64,000 nt of DNA from Cadophora sp. MPI-SDFR-AT-0126 (GCA_020747065.1 JAGMVK010000011.1:1302001-1366000); one strand, 5' to 3'; counted from the stretch's first letter, positions 22,005 to 34,800 are shown. The notes: generated by a model from the letters alone, not told the origin. Numbers and translations are program-made.

Positions 22005-22306
22005 ATCTAGAAAATAAGTATCAATAATCTACTTAGTGTTTTGGAGGAGAAGATCGAAGTGTTGTTGTTCGGAGGGGAGCTGGAGCTCTTCGGCAAAGCT
22101 CCTATCTCGGGCCGAAGCGGTCGCAGGGTTTGACGTGGGGAATTGCTGGGTTTGATGATTTGCGGGTCATGATCTCTTCTTTGTGGCGTTTACTCCAACG
22201 CAGAAAGAAAGCGTTCTTCTTTTGCTCAGTCTATGGGCTATCGAGTAACTTGTGTTTTCGACTGACTACTATCGATTGGGAAAATACCTTACGAACATTT
22301 GAAAAT
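22005..22306. promoter_or_regulatory. Shared bidirectional promoter region
   Basis: Exactly 302 bp separate the ATGs of the divergent thioesterase and ETFRF1-like genes. No clear TATA box was seen on either side. Co-regulation is an inference from spacing and related function. Confidence 0.45.
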
Positions 22307-22812
22307 ATGGCCATCCAAAACCCAGCTCTGAGGAGGGAGGTCATCAGCATTTACAAGGGTATGTAGAATCACGTCTTCATCTTTCAGGCCCAAGAATCAT
22401 TGGATATAAACCTATCCTTCAACTCACATGCTTCGTCGCAATACTACCATTCACTAGAGCTTTTGAACCTTGGTCGGGAATACCCCTTGGGTTTTGACTA
22501 CTTCCGCCCGCGACTACATAAGGCGTTCATCAGCAACGCATCTTTGACCGACGAGGAAGAGATTCGGCAGGGGATTAAGAGGGCAGAGTTTGTCAAGAAA
22601 GGTACGTAATTCAGTTGCTCAGAATATTTTGCCTGTGACTTGGAAGTTGACTGTTCACAGAAATTGAAGCATTGTAAGTCGAAGGATCAAATGTCAATTG
22701 TGGCTCGAGAGACTATTTACATTGAATTGGTTCAATGACTGGACTGACTTGGACTATCAGGTATTATCTGAAGAGGTATCGCGCGCTACGTCAAAGATAT
22801 AATAAGACATGA
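22307..22812 (+). CDS. LYR-motif protein, ETFRF1/LYRM5-type
   Basis: Four small exons (22307-22358, 22458-22601, 22661-22673, 22761-22812) give an 86-residue protein. The motif order matches human ETFRF1 (LYRM5): a variant LYR element IYKELLNLGREYP, then GFDYFRPRLHKAF, EIRQGIKRAEFVKK, and EALYYLKRYRALRQRY at the end. LYR proteins work with the mitochondrial acyl carrier protein. ETFRF1 binds the electron transfer flavoprotein and removes its FAD, modulating electron flow from fatty-acid and amino-acid oxidation. Exon 3 is a 13-nt microexon encoding the core of EIEAL. Splicing around it keeps the family sequence exact, which supports the model. Automated annotation would probably miss this gene or truncate it. 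Confidence 0.88.
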
Positions 22813-24359
22813 TGGAGCCTCCAGATTTCGTGCGACTAATCAACACGCTGGATGCTCGACAGCGCAAGGAATGCCCTCTCATTATTTATGGCCGACGATG
22901 ATAGCCCTTTGAAATTATCAGCAAACACGACGGCCACATTAGTCGTCGACTTCCCGCCATTTCAGGTCGGATCATGGACTATGGATCAATATTACTGCCT
23001 AGAATGCAATGTTGATCTCTGCTTCTCTGGTTGAGGTTCATGCCAGCCGACTCTTGGGGTAGAAACTGCTTCCAAGGAAATGTTGTGTGGGGAAAAAGGA
23101 AGTGCAACTTGACATACTTCTATGACAAGAGTTCCCTTATCCATAGAAGTATCAGATGTCAGTACAAGACTTTATCCTAAGTCATGATTTTGTCTAGACG
23201 TACATGGTTCGTGTTGGCGGTGGTCTAGAGCATTTGAAGTCACATTCACTCGTTTCAATCTCAAAAGGACATCTGAAGTAGGTGGCAAGTCAGGAAGTAC
23301 CTGTGGCGATGTAAGACATAGCCACAGATCCGAACAATACCGATTGGCAAAGGTATCGGGCGGACATAAGGAGGATTGAAAGGAGTTTTTGTCAGGTCAG
23401 CGAGACCAAACAGCCGCGAGGATTCAGGAATGTCAAGTAGATGCGCCGCTGTTCCATTCCGAAACACAGCTAAGTGGAAGGTCACTGTCGGCTTGGATGT
23501 CTGAGATTACAAGCTTCGACGGGCTTCAATAGATACTTAAAATAACCATGTTGTCGGACTGTACTGAAAGAAATTCGCATTCTGCAGTCAGTGAAGGATG
23601 TACGAGTAACTAGTAATGCTACATCTACAAGTTAGATCTTCATGGACATATTTCGACTCAATCAAGACAAAAAAGTGTTCGAGCCTTCCGTTCCCAGCCA
23701 CAACAGCTCGATGCGGTTAAGCGACATTTTCACGTGATTTAAGTGGCTCGAGCGCTTTCGGCTTTGGAACCTTGAAGCTGTTGCTGTCAACCTCCCATGA
23801 ACAGTCAAGAGAAAGCAGCATCACGACAAGCTATCTGCTCTGCAATCAAACAGACGCGGAACTGTATTGAAGACTACGCGCTTCTCAAGGTACGAGACTG
23901 CTTGGTATTCTAGCAAGACCAGCTCACAATCGACCAAATCCAGCTTGCGCATCAACATCTGCTTACTTGCTGAACGTACAGTTGGCTACCACCTCGATTG
24001 TCGATATTCACTACCTAAATCTTCCTATCTCGAGTACCTTTTTGACGCCCAAACATACGTTGTGTCGATTTTGCCTCCGAACACGACCCGACAGACTTGC
24101 CCCTGCTCGTGGAGCTAAACACCACACGGATATTGCTCCTGAAGCGCCATAGACCTGGCTGCGGTCTCATTCTTTGGGCCTTAATCTTGGTAGATGCTCG
24201 GACGTCCCCTTCAGCAGCCCTATGTGCCAACGAAGAAAGTTCCGATCCCCGCTCTCGAAACCTCCTACATAAACCGCCCTAGATTGCTACACTCTTCAAC
24301 GGCCTGCGCTCGAGATTTGGAGCCAACGCCGCTGCCCTCTCTGTCCGCGGTGGATTTAG
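22813..24359. other. Intergenic plus probable long CCR4 leader
   Basis: No gene was recognised. Frames such as 22852-23034 and 23867-24118 (plus) have no motifs. The last few hundred bases are probably the 5' leader of CCR4. They contain short upstream frames, including 24194-24376, which overlaps the CCR4 start in another frame. Confidence 0.45.
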
Positions 24360-26726
24360 ATGGCAGATGCTTATAGATTCCCACAGCAGAGTGCTGGGAG
24401 TTTCTATTACCCACAACACGCGCAACAGCATCATCCAAGACAGCAGATCATTCGCAACAATACCCCACCCAATAACGTTAGATCCGTCTTCAGCGCCGAT
24501 ACTCCTTCTCCTTCAAGATCTCCAGACTCCCACTCACCTGCGCCTAATCTATACGGAATGTTCAATCAAGGCCACCAGCAAGGGCAGCATGGCCGAGTCA
24601 ACGGAGGACCAGGGCGGGGGATGCCAATGATATACAACCACCAACATCAAACTAACCAACAGCATTATCAACACCATGGCAATCTTCAGCAAGATCATGC
24701 CTCACACGCGACCAATGGCGCGATTTTGGGCGGTCATCACAATACCTTCTCTTCGGGTGTAATGTCCTCAGCAACTCCAAGCTTTACACCGAATGCTCTG
24801 CAGAATGGGCACGCGCCAACGACACGTGGAGGTCAGGCAGTACAGATCAACGAACATTGGGCGAAGCAATTGGAATTGCACAAGGAATCCGAGAAGGCAC
24901 ATGCACATATGCAGGACGGAGCTCCTAATCATTTTGCAAGACTCAAGGCCGGGGAAAATAAAGGTATAGCGCCTGCGGCTGCACCAGATCCAGATGCGCA
25001 AGAAAGCGCTGAAACCAATCTCGGCCGCATGTCTAACCAACCTACGAAGCAGCGACAAGAATGGTTTAATCTGGATCTCAGTGGTCAAGGAATCAAGGTA
25101 CTAGCAGAACCGGTTTTCAGATACGACTTCTTGAAGCAGCTATATGTCGCATCGAATAAGCTCACAAGATTACCTCCTTCGATCCGTCATTTACGGTCCC
25201 TTCAACATCTCGATGCTTCCAACAACCAGTTAACTGAATTACCTCCGGAGTTGGGTATGTGCGTATTTTTGAAGAACCTGTTGGTATTCGACAACCAAAT
25301 ACAAACACTTCCAAATGAGCTGGGGTCATTATTCCACTTGGAAATGTTAGGTATTGAGGGCAACCCGCTGGCAGCAGACTTGAAACAAGAAATCATGGAA
25401 CGAGGCACACAATCCCTCATAGAGCTTCTGCAAAACCAGACACCGAGTAAGATGATCCTATTTAGAGAAACGAGTAAATGCTAACTGAAAATAGTTCCTA
25501 TGCCTCCTAACGCCCGTGAAGTCGTTGAGCTGCAGGAAGGCGAAGCAAACCCCAACCAGGAAAGATTTAAAGTCTATTCTTTCAATATCCTCTCCGACCA
25601 AGCATGCACTCGAAAGATGTATGGATATAGCGCGATACAAGCTTTGGACTGGGAATATCGAAAGGAGCAAATTCTTGCAGACATTCAAAGCAACGATGCG
25701 GACTTCGTGTGCTTGCAGGAAGTTGATACGGAAACTTTCAGGGAGTTTTTCAGCATGAAACTTGCATACAATGAGTACAAGGGTATCTATTGGCCTAGAA
25801 CTCGTGCGAAAACAATGTCTGAGAAGGACGCTAAGATGGTCGATGGTTGTGCAACCTTCTACAAGTCGAACAAGTATATCCTTCTCGACAAGCAGCTCAT
25901 CGATTTCAAAAGCGTCGCGATTAATCGGCCGGATATGAAGAATCAACATGACATCTTCAACAGAGTTATGCCGAGAGATCACATTGGTGTCGTGACCTTC
26001 TTCGAGAACAGACAAACAGGGTCACGGCTGATCCTGGTCAATACCCACCTGTTCTGGGATCCTGCCTATGCAGATGTCAAGTTGGTACAAACGGCCATCT
26101 TAATAAGCGAGGTCAGCAGACTGGCTGAGAAATATGCGACTTGGCCTGCCTGCAAAGACAAGAAGGCATTTGTGTTAGCGGATGAGAGCGCGGATCAAGA
26201 AGCAATTCCAGAGCCTGCCCCGCAGCCATCGAAGGAATATGCGAACAAGAGTGCTATACCGCTGGTAATATGCGCTGACCAGAACTCGACACCGGATTCC
26301 AGCGTGTTCGAGTTGCTTTCAAAGGGAGCTGTCAAACCCAATCATCCCGAGCTTGGAGGGCGCTCTTACGGAAACTTCACCAAGGAGGGTGGTGGTATCG
26401 AGCATCCATTCTCCTTGAGATCAGCGTATACCAACCTCGACAAGACTCCTGAGGCGGTACCATTCACCAATTATGTGCCTACCTTTAAAGGTATCATCGA
26501 TCATATTTGGTATTCGACCAACGCTCTGGAAAATATCTCGCTGCTTGGACAAGTTGATCCAGAATACATGAAGACGGTCCCCGGTTTCCCCAACTACCAT
26601 TACCCCAGTGATCACTTGTCGCTTATGGCAGAATTCGCCGTCAAGGGTAGCAAGCAAAAGCAAAAGCTGCTCACGGAACCAGACTTTGGCCCTTCAAGTC
26701 GGGGCAGTGATCGTAGGCGCAACTAG
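24360..26726 (+). CDS. ccr4: CCR4-NOT complex deadenylase Ccr4
   Basis: Two exons (24360-25446, 25495-26726) give 772 residues. The 48-nt intron (GTAAGA, CTAAC branch, AATAG) joins NQTP to IPMPPNAREV. The N-terminal 225 residues are Gln/His/Asn-rich. Leucine-rich repeats (about 235-350; for example LTRLPPSIRHL, LTELPPELG, IQTLPNELGSL) bind the NOT1/Caf1 side of the complex in known homologues. The endonuclease/exonuclease/phosphatase domain runs from about 385 to 750. It keeps YSFNIL, LQEVD (Glu438), INRPDMKN, NTH, D624/N626 and the terminal PSDHLS His. It removes poly(A) tails to start mRNA decay. One oddity is that the usual CGDFNS motif reads CADQNS here, with both metal/catalytic residues kept. 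A low-complexity insert around residue 595 (ESADQEAIPEPAPQPSKE) lengthens one loop. Confidence 0.96.
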
Positions 26727-29700
26727 GCCATAATGAATTGACAGACACAAAAGGAGTTTTTCATGGTTCATCAAGGGCTCTGCTTGGAAATAAACAAATG
26801 GATGCTGGACGGGAAATGGAGTGGTGGAAATCTGGTCTCTGCATTGTGAATGATCTCTCTTTGGTCTCGTTGTGCCAGTGGCGGTGGGAAGGATGGTGTT
26901 TGGTTTGTCTCTCTGTCTTTCGGGAAGGCAGGCGAGATGAAATGAATGGATGGCAACATGCATTGGGAAGGGAAGAAGGGTTTCACTAGGAAATTCCTTT
27001 GTGTTGAATGTAAAGCGTTCTTTTTTCGAGTCTGTTATTTACGTACTCTGCCTGGTGCTGCTGCCTTCCATCTGTTTCTGCGGTTTGGGTTCTAGTAGAG
27101 TGGAGAGTGAAGTCGAATGGACGGGTGGATTTGGGCCCTGAATGAACAAGGTTGTATGTGTGGCTAAGTGTAGTGTGGTGCGGTGTTTTGATAGGTGGCG
27201 TTTTCTGTCATTTTCTATTGCGATGCGAGGTGGTTGGTCTTGCATATACAAGAGGATTCGTTCGACTGATAGAATGGATTCTTTTCTCGATATTTTGAGT
27301 CTCCTTCATCGCCTGTGATTCCTTTCCCTTTTGATTCGCCCCTGATTTGAAATCGATCCAGTGATCAATCCCCTATTGCCTCTCAACCATGAAATGGAAA
27401 GTCACAGTGTTTCTCACTGCATTATGTTTTCCCCTGAGATTCTTTGCCTGGCTGCTTGTACCATCAAAGAGGCAAACTATAATCATGCACGACTCCGAGA
27501 GCCTACAAGTGTTGCCCTGGATCTAATGAATGTCCCAGAACATTATTTCGCATTCTAATACCGAATTCAATGCCTACAATCTTCTCCTACACGATGCAGA
27601 CGCACAAACGTCATTAGATATCCATCCATTCCTCGCCCCACAAGGCTAAATTCAAGTTAAATCATGACGAAGTCCATTCCACTCCTCCTCCTTACCAGTC
27701 CAGTATAATTAGTTCAGTTTCCGTTTTACTCCACGTCCCACCTGCCCGTAACAGTCGAAAGACAAACTCAAATCATTCGCGCTACACAGATACTGGGAAA
27801 GAAGCTTGTTCTAGAACTAGCACTTAAACTTGCGGATGTATCTCAACCGACCACCTGATTACCGCACCACTGGGGTTGTACTAGGCATTAGTAGGGGATA
27901 GTTTAGAAGTGGGAGGTTGCCGACGGTGCCGGATTCTGTGGAGAGAAGTTTAAGTGTTCTAGACTTGGTCTGCGGATGCTTATGTCAGGGTAGATGTAGG
28001 TGGAGATGTGAATGTCGTGGAACGTGAGGATATGGTTGGAAGGGTGAGCATTTTGTCAACTTTTGTATGGAAATGTGCAGAATTCCAGCGTGATTTGAGT
28101 CTGAAAATACTGTACAATATTTGCAGTTTGCCACTTGCTTCAGAGGCCGTAAGGCGAGGCTGGGGTCTTCAGAACCACTTTCTCGATATTCATCATCACA
28201 TACACAATCCTTCCCCTCAACCCAATCCCCTTCTTAACATATCACTCATACCACATTCACACAATGTCAGCAACGTTGTTCTGTTGCACGTCGCATTCTC
28301 ACTTCCCCTCATTTTCCCCTCACATACAATCGTCACTATCTCCTTTCCATTCTCTCATCTCTCCACATTCCTCTTCCGAAGTGGTCTCTGTTGCATATCG
28401 TACATTCCTTTCCCCTCACTTCCCCCTCCCTTTAGTCATACCCTCCATTTCTCCCAACTCGCAATGGTATGGGTGAAATGCTTATTGCAATCCACTTGAT
28501 TCGAGACTTACGCTTCATTCTCCACGAATGCCACAAGTATCTGTTGCATGTCGCATCTTCATTCCCCTCATTTCCCCTCACTTAGATCCTCACTATCTCC
28601 TTATAGCTTTCAATTCTCCGCCTTTCTTCCTTCCTTCCTTCCTTCGTTTTCTAAATGATGAGAAGAGACGATAAAAGTCATCAACCTCCATTCACTTTAC
28701 CTCTGCAGACATGGCATGTTCCGCCGAAAGGTGTATGTAAGGTATTTTCACATATACGTAGACTTCTCCCTCACTCAATCGACCAAACGATGAAAAGCAA
28801 AGATGAAAATCGGGGCTCGTTTGTAGCAAAAGTCTTCATTCTATGATACGGTGTGTTTCGTCAGTACGATTAGAGTGAAGGTAAACCACGGTACGCAACA
28901 AATGGACTTACACACACTACACCGAGCCAAACCAAACCAAGTCAAACCAACCAAAACCAACCAAACCGACCAGTCAAGTACCGGTATCTGGCATCCGGGT
29001 ACATTCCACCTCAGTCAGCCCTACCTAGCCCTCAGTAAAGTGCCGGGGAAAAAACCATGAGTTGAAGCCTTTCTTTTTCGGTTTGTTGCATATCGCATGG
29101 TTACATGGGATTTCACGATTTCCATACCATGGACTGCCACTTTGTGGATCTTGGTGGATGATGTAGTGTAGTTAGGTTCTTAGTCTTTGGAGGGAGGTGG
29201 ACGGTGGCTGGTCTGGACTGGCCTAAAGGGGGTGGTGGATGGGATTAGTGATCAATCATAAAGGACGAGGATGAGAAATGAGGCACGGAGATATTTCTTG
29301 TGACATTCTGGATGGAAATTGTTGGATGTGTTTCGAGGAGAGAAATGGTGTGGAGCAATGAGGGGAAAATGGCAGGATTTTTCTTTTGTCTTTCGTTTCG
29401 GGTTGTCTAAGACTACGCCACGGTGACACGAACTTAGCACAACTCCAACTCCTGTTGGAGGAATGGAGGAACTATGTCTTCAACTTGGAAACACGAAGAC
29501 ACACTTTGTTTTTTTCATTTACCCAATTACCCAATAATTCCTTTGTCTCACAAAACATTCATTAAAGTTAGGAGGGGAAATAGAGAGCCCCTTGAATTTC
29601 GCGTACTGGAAATGGTACTCTGTACGGTACTTGAAAGTCGATGCGTAAGTTGAAATAGATATCTAGCCCACCCATTTTACATTATAAAATTCGATGCTTT

Positions 29701-31431
29701 CACTGATTGGTCGGTCCTATCTAATACCCCTTACCCGTAGAAGTTTGGGAACTATCATATTCACGGGTGGACAATAGGAGAGAAAGAATATCTATGGATC
29801 TTGATTTTGAAGATTTATACTGTTTGCGAATGGCAACTTGCTACTTGTGAGTTTTTCATAACATGAAAAGAAAGAAAGAGGGGGAAAGAGTAGACTTTCT
29901 GTTCGGTATATGTGGCTAGAGAGACGTGGATGGGACTGAACGTTGAGTCTTGACAGTTTGAAGTCTTGTGGGGGTTAGGGATGCCTCGGTACGAGAAGCC
30001 GTACCTCGTGAAAGAAAGCAGCGTGAAGAGCATGATGGAGGTAATGAAAGTCTTGACACGGGACACGAGAACATTTTTTGCAGGAGGGGTGGTAAAGAGT
30101 CTCGCTCTAGATTGGTTTGAATTGATTTGGTTCGGTATTTAAATTAGACATTCATGAATGTAATCTTAGATGGATAGATAGAACACAGCCAGCTGAATCC
30201 TCATCCTCGTCTCCATCTCCATCCCCCTCCCAATCTCTATATCTCCAAGCCACCGCTTCACTAAATCCAAAAGGTATCTCATCGCTGAAAAAAATTCAAT
30301 CCTGTACTCCAAGAGTTTTTTCCTTCCCAAAAGCCAAGGAGAATCGCTGGAAAATGCTGCCAACGCAATGCTATGCTATGCTACGCTCGCTCGCTAATCT
30401 AAGAACGAATCAAACAAATAAAAGCAGCAATAGAAGTATCGTGAAACTCGTCATACATAATTTGAGACCGAAATAGATATAGAAGATCTCCTCCACAGCT
30501 GATGCAGGAGTCGACGGAAAAGGGATGTCCTCGTGGAGATGTTGTGTTGTTGTGGTTGTGATTGTCGAATGCTGCATATGTGATGCGAGCACAGCCTCCT
30601 CCAAGGTAAGCGAACAAGAATACGTTAAGGAATTCTCCGTTCAATAAATAGAATACTCTTCTCCGTATCTGCAAACTGCAATGCAGCCATAAACACATGC
30701 ATGCATGCATCTGAAACCCTCATCCAATCTTCTCTCGCAACTCTCAGACTTGTCCATCCCTTTTCGCAAAAAAGTCAAGACGAATGCGACCCTGAATGTG
30801 GGAGACACGCTCAAGCTGACATGACATCATTGAAGCCCAGTCTATCCTGCAGCATCGCGGGATCCGACGTCAAGTGCAGTGCTGTTCCCTCCAATGAAAG
30901 TGTACTGAGTGGAGTTGTGGCGCCTTGTGAGTGGTTGGAGGTTGGTGGCTTGCATGCGTGCATAAGGGTTCCCCGGGATTAGGCGAAATGCGAGGAGGGT
31001 TGAAGTGACAGCTGCAGCTCCGCCGTTTAGTCTGCACTGTATGGAGGTATTTGCGGAGAACTGAGCAGCTCCCTTACTCGCGGTGCACGGAGAGCTGTCG
31101 GTGATGGTGGGTGGGTGGATGAATGGATGAATGGCTTGCGCATGCCTAAGCTGGTCTCGGACAGCTGCAGAGGAGAGCGTCATGCGATTCTGGACGCGTG
31201 CATGGTGGTTTTTTGGAGTCGAGATGGGATTTTTCGAATGGTGAAATTGGGTGTGTGTGTGACGAGAGTCGGGAAATGTGGTAACGGGTCGAAATCCGGG
31301 TGCTGTGAAGCCTCAATCCTCAAGCCTGAAGCTCAGGTTTGGCTTGACGCTTTGTTGGTCCTCCTGTCCTTTCCTTCTGTAGTTTGAATAATCCAGTAAC
31401 ATTGATCCTGGATTCTCTCTCTGCGCTCCCT
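26727..31431. other. 4.7-kb gene-free space with pyrimidine tracts and repeats
   Basis: No credible coding sequence was found. The first kilobase is probably the CCR4 3' UTR and downstream flank. Around 28.2-28.6 kb is a degenerate repeat made of TGTTGCA-YRTCGCAT units followed by C-rich tracts, and a (CTTC)n run lies near 28,626-28,645. Frames of 90-163 codons (for example 28008-28499 plus and 30842-31183 minus) are low-complexity and unsupported. The part next to 31432 could hold a 3' UTR. Confidence 0.5.
28281..28602. repeat. Three imperfect copies of a 45-65-nt repeat
   Basis: Copies start at 28281, 28388 and 28541. Each begins CTGTTGCA, then YRTCGYA or TCGTACAT-like sequence, and continues into C/T-rich sequence with CCCCTCA tracts. 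The first and third also share a CACTATCTCCT end. A shorter relic of the head (TGTTGCATATCGCAT) lies at 29084-29098. The repeat is non-coding, with copies about 107 and 153 nt apart. Confidence 0.7.
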
Positions 31432-31809
31432 TCACTTGTAGCCAACCATTCTGGCACAACGATCACAGTAATAGAGATTGTGACCAAAGCGCACCATGCC
31501 TGATGCTTGAGCTTCGTCCGAACTGACTCTCCTTAATTCTCCTCCCGCCCCGGCGCTGATAACTGTCTCGACGCACTTTGCGCATCGCGAGCAGCGCATG
31601 ACCTCGACGCGTGGTTGCGAGGCGTCCATGGAGAAGCTGGTGGCTGCTGAGTCGGCGTAGGATGAAGAATAGGATGAGGATCCTGATGATGAGGATGAGG
31701 AGGACGATGAAGATTCGGACGAAGTAGATTTTCGGTTTGAGGGTCGGTGTGGTGAAGAAGTGCGAGAGTTGATTGCTTCACTCTGGAGTTCGTAGTATCG
31801 GGAGCTCAT
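31432..31809 (-). CDS. Small Ser-tract protein with zinc-ribbon-like Cys pairs
   Basis: A single-exon frame of 125 residues. The first 60 residues are dominated by serine, with a near-homopolymeric Ser run at about 30-50. The C-terminal half has CSRCAKC (about residues 73-79) and, 40 residues later, YYCDRCARM. That is a CxxCxxC..CxxC layout able to bind one zinc ion, and the protein ends GYK. I recall similar short Ser-rich, Cys-pair proteins as conserved hypotheticals in filamentous ascomycetes, but no function is known to me. The ordered tail and its placement right at the C-terminus argue that it is real. It stands alone between two very long gene-free spaces. Confidence 0.7.
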   Translation of the reverse strand: MSSRYYELQSEAINSRTSSPHRPSNRKSTSSESSSSSSSSSSGSSSYSSSYADSAATSFSMDASQPRVEVMRCSRCAKCVETVISAGAGGELRRVSSDEAQASGMVRFGHNLYYCDRCARMVGYK

Positions 31810-34800
31810 GGTGGCGGTATTGAGATGGAGTGACGTGAGGATATTTGGACCCTTAAACTTTTTTTTTTTGGGAAGTAATGATGGTGATGTCGGGAGTTGA
31901 GAGAAGTCCCTTAGATTATATCTCCAAGATCAATCTGGGGTCTGTTGTCCTAAGCCTCCCTGTCCTGCTTTAATTAATCCCTCGGTGCAGATGGGTTGTT
32001 TGCTGCGCTGCGCGTTGTTTCAGCGGTGGATGCGAATGCACTTGGTCTGCAGATCCAAGGCTGGCATGCAGGAGGGTCCTGGTGGTCCAAAGTCGAAGGT
32101 GAGGTAGTCGATAAACCCACAAGACACAGAAGCTGGAGTCCGATGCGCTTTCTGAAAATCGATCTTGACGTCTGGTCTCGGTCCAAGTGGGTAGTTCCAG
32201 GGGAAGATCTTTTTCCAATATCAGGATTCGGCAATGTAGGATGAGGTAGTGAGGGGCAGCGGAGAGGGTGACAATGGTGGGATTTGACTGGACGATAGGA
32301 TTCACAGGAGACTCGCTGGATGATTCGAGCCTTGATTCTGGATCGTGGAACGGTCGAGACAACTGCAGGCCAGGAAGATGATATCGCCAAAGGTTTGCTT
32401 ATTGGACAGATGAGGCAAATATTTGGTGCATATGGAGACTGGAGAGGGTACAGGAGGGGTACAGCTGATGACACTGAATGATTGGAAGTTTCGTCCGAGG
32501 GGTGGATGATGTCGGTCGAATGACTTCAGACGAGAACGGAGAACTCTTGGGTGACTTCGAGGTCTGTTGAAAGGCGGGTAGATGTGAGAGTTGAGAGCGG
32601 GAGGACTCTTGCCTTTATCAAAATGGGTAAGCGAAGTCGAGGCGAAGTATTAGCTGCGATCTCCAGGAACCTTTCGAAGTTTTTGGCTTGAACTAATTTT
32701 TGGAAAAAGAATAAGCAAGAGACGTGAAGAGGGAAGGCCAGGTTATATGAAACTACTGAACGCGGCACCCGGTGAGGTCTAATTCATCCAAGTCCGTATG
32801 TACTCACTCACTCACTCTAGTCAGAAGCCGGGCATGGCATAGTTCGACGTCGCATACACAGTAAGGATTACTCAGGCCATGCCGCACATCCATGAATCTA
32901 CCCTAGTCCTAGTACAGTACTACTAATTCTGATGCTCGTAGGCCGTTGTAACCCATCCCAGCCGAGTCCTTGGGTTCTTCTTGTCTTCTTTGCTGGCTGC
33001 CTGCCTCTGCTTCCGTGCTTCCCTTCCTTGCCTTTCCTTTTCTCCACCACCTGTACCCTTCCTGCACCCGCGCCAGGTAGACTTACGAATAACCCAAGCC
33101 AACAAAGGGCCACGCCGCCCTGACTGAGCAAATTCTCAGCAGAGACGAGCGACCTGCATAACTCGGAGTGGAGTTGAGTGGAATGGAGTTTAATTGAATG
33201 AGTAAAGGTATAGTGAGAATTCAGCAAACTAATCAGGCTTCAATTGAACCAACCCTGCCCAATGGAAGGAACCCCTCGCCAAGAAGAACCACCAAAGACA
33301 GCTTGATGGCTCCTGCGTGGCTCTTGGCGCAAGTTTGGGAAATATGTTCAATTTTCTCCTCTTGGTACCCACTTCAACCTCTCACTTCTCTCCCAGCACC
33401 CCCGCTTGGCAGGTATCTTCGAGAGGGTTCCTAGTCTAGACTTGCCCATCCTCACCGCTTGGGTATCAAGTTATGACAAGTTATTATCAAGGGCTGCAAA
33501 ATAACCCAAACGACACACCAAGCCCTGAAGTGGCAAAGTTCGAGAGCCCAAGACAAGAGCCCAAGAGTCCAAGACCAGACACCCCAGCCACAGTTCTGGA
33601 CCGATGATGCTGCGAAGTCTCGATCCTCGGCCACAATCACTCACTCTCTCTATTGCGCGCGTTTCCTGAGGTCTTGGTCTTGCCCATGCCTGTGCCCACT
33701 GAATGAATGGGTCTGACGGCCACTACTTTCTTCCGTAGTGCGACTGCTGAGAAGCCTAAGGGTGTACATGCTCAGCAGTGCCGGATACCCAGCGAAGCCT
33801 ATTCGAAGTTCAGAGCCCGACTCTCAAGCGCCGATCCTCAGCAACGTCACCACTAACAACATGCACAGCACTAAAACCAAATGGCCACGCGGACGAAGTC
33901 CTCCTCTCACGATCTGTTTCTTCAATCCTGAAGTCTGGTTGGTAGCATGGGCAATATTTGGATTTTACGGATAAGTCAAGTTTCAAGATCGCGGCGTCGA
34001 ATGAGGAGCTTGGATCGAGGAACGGAGAGAAGGCTGCAAGGTCACCCCTCTCCCCCTCGATCGTGAACCCCTCCCTCATCTGCAACAAACGCGCCATGCC
34101 GAAACGAAACGAACCATCAACATCCCGACAAGAAGACAAGAAAGCCACGTCTTGGTCTCTTTGCTCCCCCCGCACTCCTACAGTACAGTACTATGCAATA
34201 CAAAAACATCTTGAAACTACCGTACCGTACCGTACGATACAGCATGTTGCTTCCCTTCTCGTATGATTACCGCTGCAACGGTAAGGAGTATCGTATCATG
34301 GCACGGCTTGCCTCAGCTGTTGTGCTGCGCACAGTCAGCTCAGCAGGGATACAACTCCGTAACTCAAATATCAAATATCGAAAGAAAAAGCCTCATTTCC
34401 CATCTCCTCCGCAGTTGGGCGTGTATTAGAGGACGGAAAAATAAAAATAAAAAAAGGTACTTCGAGTTCTGAAACCGAAGCGCGAACTGCCTTTCAATCC
34501 GTGCCGAAAACTGTAATTCGACTTTCAAGATTCGCGCCCGAGCGTTTGAACAGTGAAAGTCACTGTTACACTGTCCCCTCGAATTGAATTATGCGAGGTT
34601 GTCTTTCTGCGTAGATTTGACTTTGCTGTCAGTCGCTGTCGGCGTACTCGGATCTCGCTAACTCGGATGCGAGATACTCGCCGATCTGCAAGCTTATGTG
34701 TTTACTTACTGTACAGAGTAAATTAACAGTCCTCGTACTTCCGTACAATCAACAGCATCGGAAAGGTTATTTCAAGCAAGCTCTTTTGAGAGATGTGTAC

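Noticed and set aside
28008..28499. 163-codon frame downstream of CCR4
   Set aside because: It runs through the C/T-rich repeat copies, so its openness comes from low TAA/TAG content rather than coding.
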